Assembly: GCA_007132315.1 (NCBI GenBank)
Contig: SLOW01000039.1
Coordinates: 1 to 9,252, forward strand
Length of the DNA: 9,252 nucleotides
Direction of reading: 5' to 3'
From: Opitutales bacterium
GTDB lineage: Bacteria; Verrucomicrobiota; Verrucomicrobiia; Opitutales; T3Sed10-336
Part shown: one piece after another, positions 6,093 through 9,252 of the stretch
Position numbering within the stretch: the first letter of the stretch is position 1
Layout of the letters: each line of letters begins with the position of its first letter
The notes under the pieces: model-generated
Told to the model about the DNA's origin: nothing
Seen by the model: the letters and a program-made list of their open reading frames with translations, nothing else
Databases searched by the model: none
Position numbers and translations under genes: made by a program

Positions 6093-7640
6093 TCAATGCC
6101 GGAAATGCCGCCGACCGGTGAAAACCATGGCGACACCGCGCTCGTCCGCGGCGGCGATGACTTCGTCGTCGCGTCGCGACCCGCCCGGTTGAATCGCCGC
6201 CGTCGCACCGGCTTCGGCGGCCGCGACCAGACCATCGGCGAACGGAAAAAAGGCATCGGACGCCACAACCGAGCCGTGCAGCGCAAGCCCCGCCTCGCCG
6301 GCCTTCCAGACCGCGATCTTCGAGCTGTCCACCCGTGACATCTGTCCGGCACCCACGCCGAGTGTCCGTTCGGCCCCGGCGTACACGATGGCGTTGGATT
6401 TGACGTGTTTGACCACCTTCCAACCAAATTCGAGCGCTTTCCATTCCTCATCGGTCGGTTGCCGCTTGGTCACCACTTCGTACCGCCCTTTCACAGACTG
6501 CACGTCGGAGTCCTGGACCAAGACGCCGCCGATTACCCCGCGCACCTCGCGCAGGGCTTCGTCGCCGAAACCGGGCCGCACCGTCATGAGCCGAAGGTTT
6601 TTCTTCTTCGCGAATCGCTCGCGCGCTTCCGGGGAAAAGCCCGGCGCGATGATCACTTCGGAAAAGATCTCCGCGATCCTGGCCGCCAGGGCGTCATCGA
6701 CGGTCTGGTTCACGGCGATAATCCCGCCGAACGGCGCCTGCCGGTCCGTGGCGAACGCCTGATCCCAGGCCTCGGCCAGGGTGGCCGCCGTGGCCACGCC
6801 GCACGGGTTCGTGTGTTTGAGAATCGCCACCGTCGGCGCCTGGAATTCGCCGATCAGATGCACGGCGGCGGTGATATCAATGATATTGTTGTAACTGAGT
6901 TCCTTGCCCTGCAACTGCTCAAAGTGATCGAAAAACGATCCGTAAAGCGCCGCCTTCTGATGCGGATTTTCGCCGTAACGCAGATCGGCGGCTTTGGGGA
7001 GACTGAGTTCGAACCGGTCGGGGAATCCCGCCATGGCGTTGAGGTCCGGCTCTTCCACCGCTTCGCGTTCGAAGTAGTCCGCGATCGTGCGATCATAGGC
7101 GGCGGTGCGTTGAAAGACCTTCCGGGCCAATTCGCGCCGCAGGGCGTCGAGGCCGGCGTCGCGGCCCATGGTTTCCAACACGCGGTCGTAGTCGCCGGGA
7201 TCACAGACCACCGTCACACTTTCGTGATTCTTCGCCGCGCTGCGCAACATGGAGGGTCCTCCGATATCGATGTTTTCGATCGCATCCTCCCAGGTCACGC
7301 CCGGCCGGGCCACGGTTTCCACGAATGGATACAGGTTCACCACCACCAAATCGATCATGGAAATCCCGTTTGCCTCCGCCTCCTCCCGGTGCTTTGCGTC
7401 GCCGCGCCGGCACAGCAACCCCCCGTGGATTTTCGGATGCAGCGTCTTCACGCGGCCGTCCATGATTTCGGGAGCGCCGGTGTAGTCGCCCACCTCCTGA
7501 ACCGGCAATCCCTTCTCGGCCAACAGCCGGGCGGTGCCGCCGGTGGACAGCAACCGGTAGCCGAACCTCTCCACCAGAGCGGCGGCGAATTCGGGCAGAC
7601 CTTGTTTATTACTGACTGATAGAAGCGCGTACTTGTCCAT
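6093..7640 (-). CDS. purH: Bifunctional AICAR transformylase / IMP cyclohydrolase
   Basis: PurH carries out the last two steps of de novo IMP synthesis: formylation of AICAR with 10-formyl-THF, then ring closure. The N-terminal cyclohydrolase domain (about 1-195) shows STGGTA (32-37), GRVKTLHPKIHGG (62-74), NLYPF (102-106) and DIGGPSMLRSAAKN (125-138) with K137. The C-terminal transformylase domain shows LRYGENPHQ (220-228), the catalytic K275-H276 in KHTNPCG, SDAFFPF (461-467), PGGSRRDDE (485-493) and the typical C-terminus RRHFRH. The 515 residues are the usual family length and nothing is missing. The start is ATG 7640, with AGGA ten bases upstream. A GTG at 7646, two codons earlier and only 4 bases from that AGGA, is a real alternative. 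It diverges from pyrF and reads toward pfk. Confidence 0.98.
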   Translation of the reverse strand: MDKYALLSVSNKQGLPEFAAALVERFGYRLLSTGGTARLLAEKGLPVQEVGDYTGAPEIMDGRVKTLHPKIHGGLLCRRGDAKHREEAEANGISMIDLVVVNLYPFVETVARPGVTWEDAIENIDIGGPSMLRSAAKNHESVTVVCDPGDYDRVLETMGRDAGLDALRRELARKVFQRTAAYDRTIADYFEREAVEEPDLNAMAGFPDRFELSLPKAADLRYGENPHQKAALYGSFFDHFEQLQGKELSYNNIIDITAAVHLIGEFQAPTVAILKHTNPCGVATAATLAEAWDQAFATDRQAPFGGIIAVNQTVDDALAARIAEIFSEVIIAPGFSPEARERFAKKKNLRLMTVRPGFGDEALREVRGVIGGVLVQDSDVQSVKGRYEVVTKRQPTDEEWKALEFGWKVVKHVKSNAIVYAGAERTLGVGAGQMSRVDSSKIAVWKAGEAGLALHGSVVASDAFFPFADGLVAAAEAGATAAIQPGGSRRDDEVIAAADERGVAMVFTGRRHFRH

Positions 7641-7732
7641 ACGCACTGCTTCCTAAGCGGTCGCCGCCGCCAAGTCCATCGGCAAATTCTGATTGCACGC
7701 AGGCGATGGGCCGGGAATATCGGAGGATGATG
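7641..7732. promoter_or_regulatory. Divergent purH/pyrF control region
   Basis: These ~90 bp lie between the two start codons and must hold at least part of both promoters. The minus strand carries AGGA (7654-7651), the likely purH ribosome binding site. On the plus strand TTGCAC (7693-7698) resembles a -35, but the matching -10 position (about 7715-7721) abuts the pyrF Shine-Dalgarno, so it cannot be a normal promoter for that start. I see no clear purine or pyrimidine regulator site. Confidence 0.5.
7722..7726 (+). promoter_or_regulatory. Ribosome binding site that decides the pyrF start
   Basis: GGAGG is followed directly by three consecutive ATG codons (7727, 7730, 7733). Only the third has the normal 6-base spacing, so 7733 is chosen. 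The upstream in-frame ATG at 7706 has no comparable site and would add nine residues (MGREYRRMM) unlike known PyrF N-termini. Confidence 0.8.
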
Positions 7733-8425
7733 ATGAAATGCGACGTTATCCTCGCCCTCGACGTACCCACCCGCGATGACGCCCGCGCCGTCCTGGACCG
7801 CATGGGACCGGATTTGCGGTGGGTCAAAATCGGCCTCCAACTGTTCACCCGCCACGGGCCAGAGCTGGTCGAGGAAGTCGCGGATCGCGGCTACTCGGTC
7901 TTTCTCGACCTGAAACTGCACGATATTCCCAATACGGTGGCCAAAGCCGTGGCTTCGCTGGGCTCGCTCCCGGTGCGCCTGTTGACCGTCCACGCCTCCG
8001 GCGGCTCCGAAATGCTCCGGCGGGCGGAAGAAGCCAGACAAACCCACGCCCCCGAGCTCAAGCTGCTCGCGGTCACCGTGTTGACCTCGCTCGACCGCGC
8101 CGGGCTCAAGGAAGTCGGAATCGAAGCCGCCCCGCCGGACCAGGTGCGGCGGCTGGCCCGGCTCGCCGCAGCCTGCGGCGTCGGCGGGCTCGTCTGTTCC
8201 CCGCTGGAAACCGCCGACTTGCGCGACGAACTGGGCGCGGGCGTCACCCTTGTCACGCCGGGCATCCGCCTGCCCGGAGACTCGGCCGACGAGCAAAAAC
8301 GGATCACAACGCCCGCCGAAGCCGCCCGGGCCGGCGCCGACTTCATCGTTATGGGCCGTCCTCTCCTGCGGGCGGAGAAACCCGCGGAGGTGCTGGCCGC
8401 CGTGCGGGAACAACTGGCTTCATGA
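7733..8425 (+). CDS. pyrF: Orotidine 5'-phosphate decarboxylase
   Basis: PyrF converts OMP to UMP, the last step of de novo pyrimidine synthesis, as a cytosolic TIM-barrel dimer. The 230-residue product has the usual length and starts MKCDVILALDVP. It carries substrate-site D10 and K32, and the signature DLKLHDIPNT with the catalytic D59-K61-D64 arrangement. The barrel continues through HASGG, TVLTSLD and TPGIRLPGD to the phosphate-binding MGRPLL (G208-R209) near the C-terminus. This pattern belongs to the short, bacterial E. coli/B. subtilis-type branch. The stop codon overlaps the ispD start by four bases (ATGA), so the two genes are almost certainly co-transcribed and translationally coupled. 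The gene is divergent from purH. Confidence 0.98.
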   Translation: MKCDVILALDVPTRDDARAVLDRMGPDLRWVKIGLQLFTRHGPELVEEVADRGYSVFLDLKLHDIPNTVAKAVASLGSLPVRLLTVHASGGSEMLRRAEEARQTHAPELKLLAVTVLTSLDRAGLKEVGIEAAPPDQVRRLARLAAACGVGGLVCSPLETADLRDELGAGVTLVTPGIRLPGDSADEQKRITTPAEAARAGADFIVMGRPLLRAEKPAEVLAAVREQLAS

Positions 8426-9183
8426 GCCCATCGCGCGAACAGACTCCCGGCACAGGAGCAGCCGTTCTCCTGGCGGGCGGCCGGGGATCCCGCATGGGGA
8501 ATGACGTGCCGGATAAAATTCTGTATCCGATACGCGGACGCCCGCTGTTTCGCTTCGCGTTCGACGCGTTCGCCGATTCCGCCGAAATACGCGACATCAT
8601 CGTGGTTTACCGGGACGCCGCTCAACGAGACGCCATGCTCGCGGCGGCCGGCGATTCCGCCGCCGCCCGGTACGGGCGAATCCACTGGGTCGCCGGGGGA
8701 ACCGAACGGGCCGATTCCGTCTGGGCCGGTCTGGAACAGGTTCCCGAAGAAGCCGATCTGGTCTTTATTCACGATCTCGCCCGTCCGCTGATCCGGACCG
8801 CGGACCTGACCGAACTCGCCCGCCTGGCGCGACGCGAAGGCGCCGTCTGCCCCGTCCGCCGGATCACCGATACGATCAAACAAGCTCACCCCGCCGTCAG
8901 CACCCGTTCCGCGGACTCCGGAACGGCTCACCTGATCGGCGTTCCGCGCGAACAACTCCGGGCCACCGAAACCCCGCAGGTGTTTCGCCGGGAGTTGATC
9001 GTCACCGGCTACCACCGCGCCCGCAGCGAACGCCTGACCCTGTCCGACGATACCGCCGCCGTGGCCCTGCTCCACCAGCCGGTGGCCATGCTCGAACTCG
9101 CCCACCCCAACCCAAAAGTAACTCGCCCCGAGGATCTCGACTACGTCGCCTTCCTTCTCGCCCGCACGGAAGAAGCCGACTGA
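8422..9183 (+). CDS. ispD: 2-C-methyl-D-erythritol 4-phosphate cytidylyltransferase
   Basis: IspD joins MEP to CTP, giving CDP-methylerythritol in the non-mevalonate isoprenoid pathway. The 253-residue protein begins with the nucleotide-binding loop LLAGGRGSRMG (16-26); R24 and K32 match E. coli Arg20 and Lys27. Then follow GGTERADSV (92-100), HDLARP (117-122), the DTIK motif (150-153), TPQVF (184-188) and NPKVTRPEDL (230-239) with K232 at the conserved lysine. The lysine after the loop is preceded by Asp (PDK) instead of the usual PK. A stretch rich in Ser/Ala/Thr (about 156-170) lengthens the region between DTIK and TPQ compared with E. coli. It has no separate Shine-Dalgarno and relies on the ATGA overlap with pyrF. 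A related sugar-alcohol cytidylyltransferase (TarI type) is possible but less likely given the conserved C-terminal motif. Confidence 0.92.
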   Translation: MSPSREQTPGTGAAVLLAGGRGSRMGNDVPDKILYPIRGRPLFRFAFDAFADSAEIRDIIVVYRDAAQRDAMLAAAGDSAAARYGRIHWVAGGTERADSVWAGLEQVPEEADLVFIHDLARPLIRTADLTELARLARREGAVCPVRRITDTIKQAHPAVSTRSADSGTAHLIGVPREQLRATETPQVFRRELIVTGYHRARSERLTLSDDTAAVALLHQPVAMLELAHPNPKVTRPEDLDYVAFLLARTEEAD

Positions 9184-9191
9184 CAGCCCCC

Positions 9192-9252
9192 ATGCCCAGT
9201 AACGCCAGGCTTAACCCTGATGTTGCAAAAATCGCAGAAGTTCGGCTGGCAA
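9192..9252 (+). CDS. Possible start of a further gene, cut by window edge
   Basis: An ATG at 9192, eight bases after the ispD stop, opens a frame reading MPSNARLNPDVAKIAEVRLA that stays open to the window end. An alternative ATG at 9220 opens a second frame, reading MLQKSQKFGWQ. Neither has a convincing Shine-Dalgarno and twenty or fewer residues are too few to identify. Base composition drops to about half GC here, below the neighbouring genes. It may equally be non-coding. Confidence 0.25.
   Translation, partial: MPSNARLNPDVAKIAEVRLA

Noticed and set aside
6405..7619. 404-codon open frame on the plus strand opposite purH
   Set aside because: It mirrors purH codons, is His/Arg/Gly-rich and shows no domain. 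purH is complete and conserved on the other strand.
7819..8421. Long in-frame extension of the ispD frame back through pyrF
   Set aside because: The extension is an Arg/Pro/Ala-rich shadow of pyrF. IspD family proteins start near the ATG at 8422, where the ATGA overlap fits.
7891..9105. 404-codon open frame on the minus strand opposite pyrF and ispD
   Set aside because: It spans two well-recognised genes in antisense, is Gly-rich and carries no known motif.

Overview
This window looks like ordinary core-metabolism chromosome from a GC-rich bacterium. There is no mobile element, CRISPR array, tRNA or rRNA that I can recognise. The mix (M3 oligopeptidase, large SNF2 ATPase, a phosphofructokinase with GGNGT and PKTIDND motifs, an IspD with a DK in place of the usual PK) would fit the Planctomycetes-Verrucomicrobia-Chlamydiae group or a related deep-branching Gram-negative lineage. 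That placement is an impression from protein character and is weakly held.

Layout. Positions 1-1767 (minus) hold a 3'-truncated M3 metallopeptidase of the oligopeptidase A type. Positions 1768-2164 are a ~400 bp divergent intergenic region with an AT-rich core, a TTGACA box, a tandem Shine-Dalgarno-like repeat without a start codon, and two inverted repeats in front of the next gene. Positions 2165-4810 (plus) encode an 881-residue SNF2-family ATPase with an extreme acidic tract and a basic insert in the helicase core. Twelve bases later, convergently, 4823-5974 (minus) encodes a phosphofructokinase. A 118 bp spacer full of inverted repeats separates it from the upstream purH gene (about 6093-7640, minus), so purH and pfk may be one transcription unit. 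A 92 bp divergent region separates purH from pyrF (7733-8425, plus), which overlaps ispD (8422-9183, plus) by ATGA. The last ~60 bases are less GC-rich and may start another gene.

How the genes fit together. purH completes de novo IMP synthesis and pyrF completes UMP synthesis. They share one short divergent control region, so purine and pyrimidine end-steps sit back to back. Phosphofructokinase (glycolysis) and IspD (MEP isoprenoid pathway) are attached to each side. The peptidase and SNF2 gene form a separate divergent pair. I found no convincing undescribed multi-gene system. The most unusual signals are the paired acidic and basic tracts of the SNF2 protein, the phosphodonor-site residues and low-complexity insert of the phosphofructokinase, and the overlapping alternative hairpins between purH and pfk.
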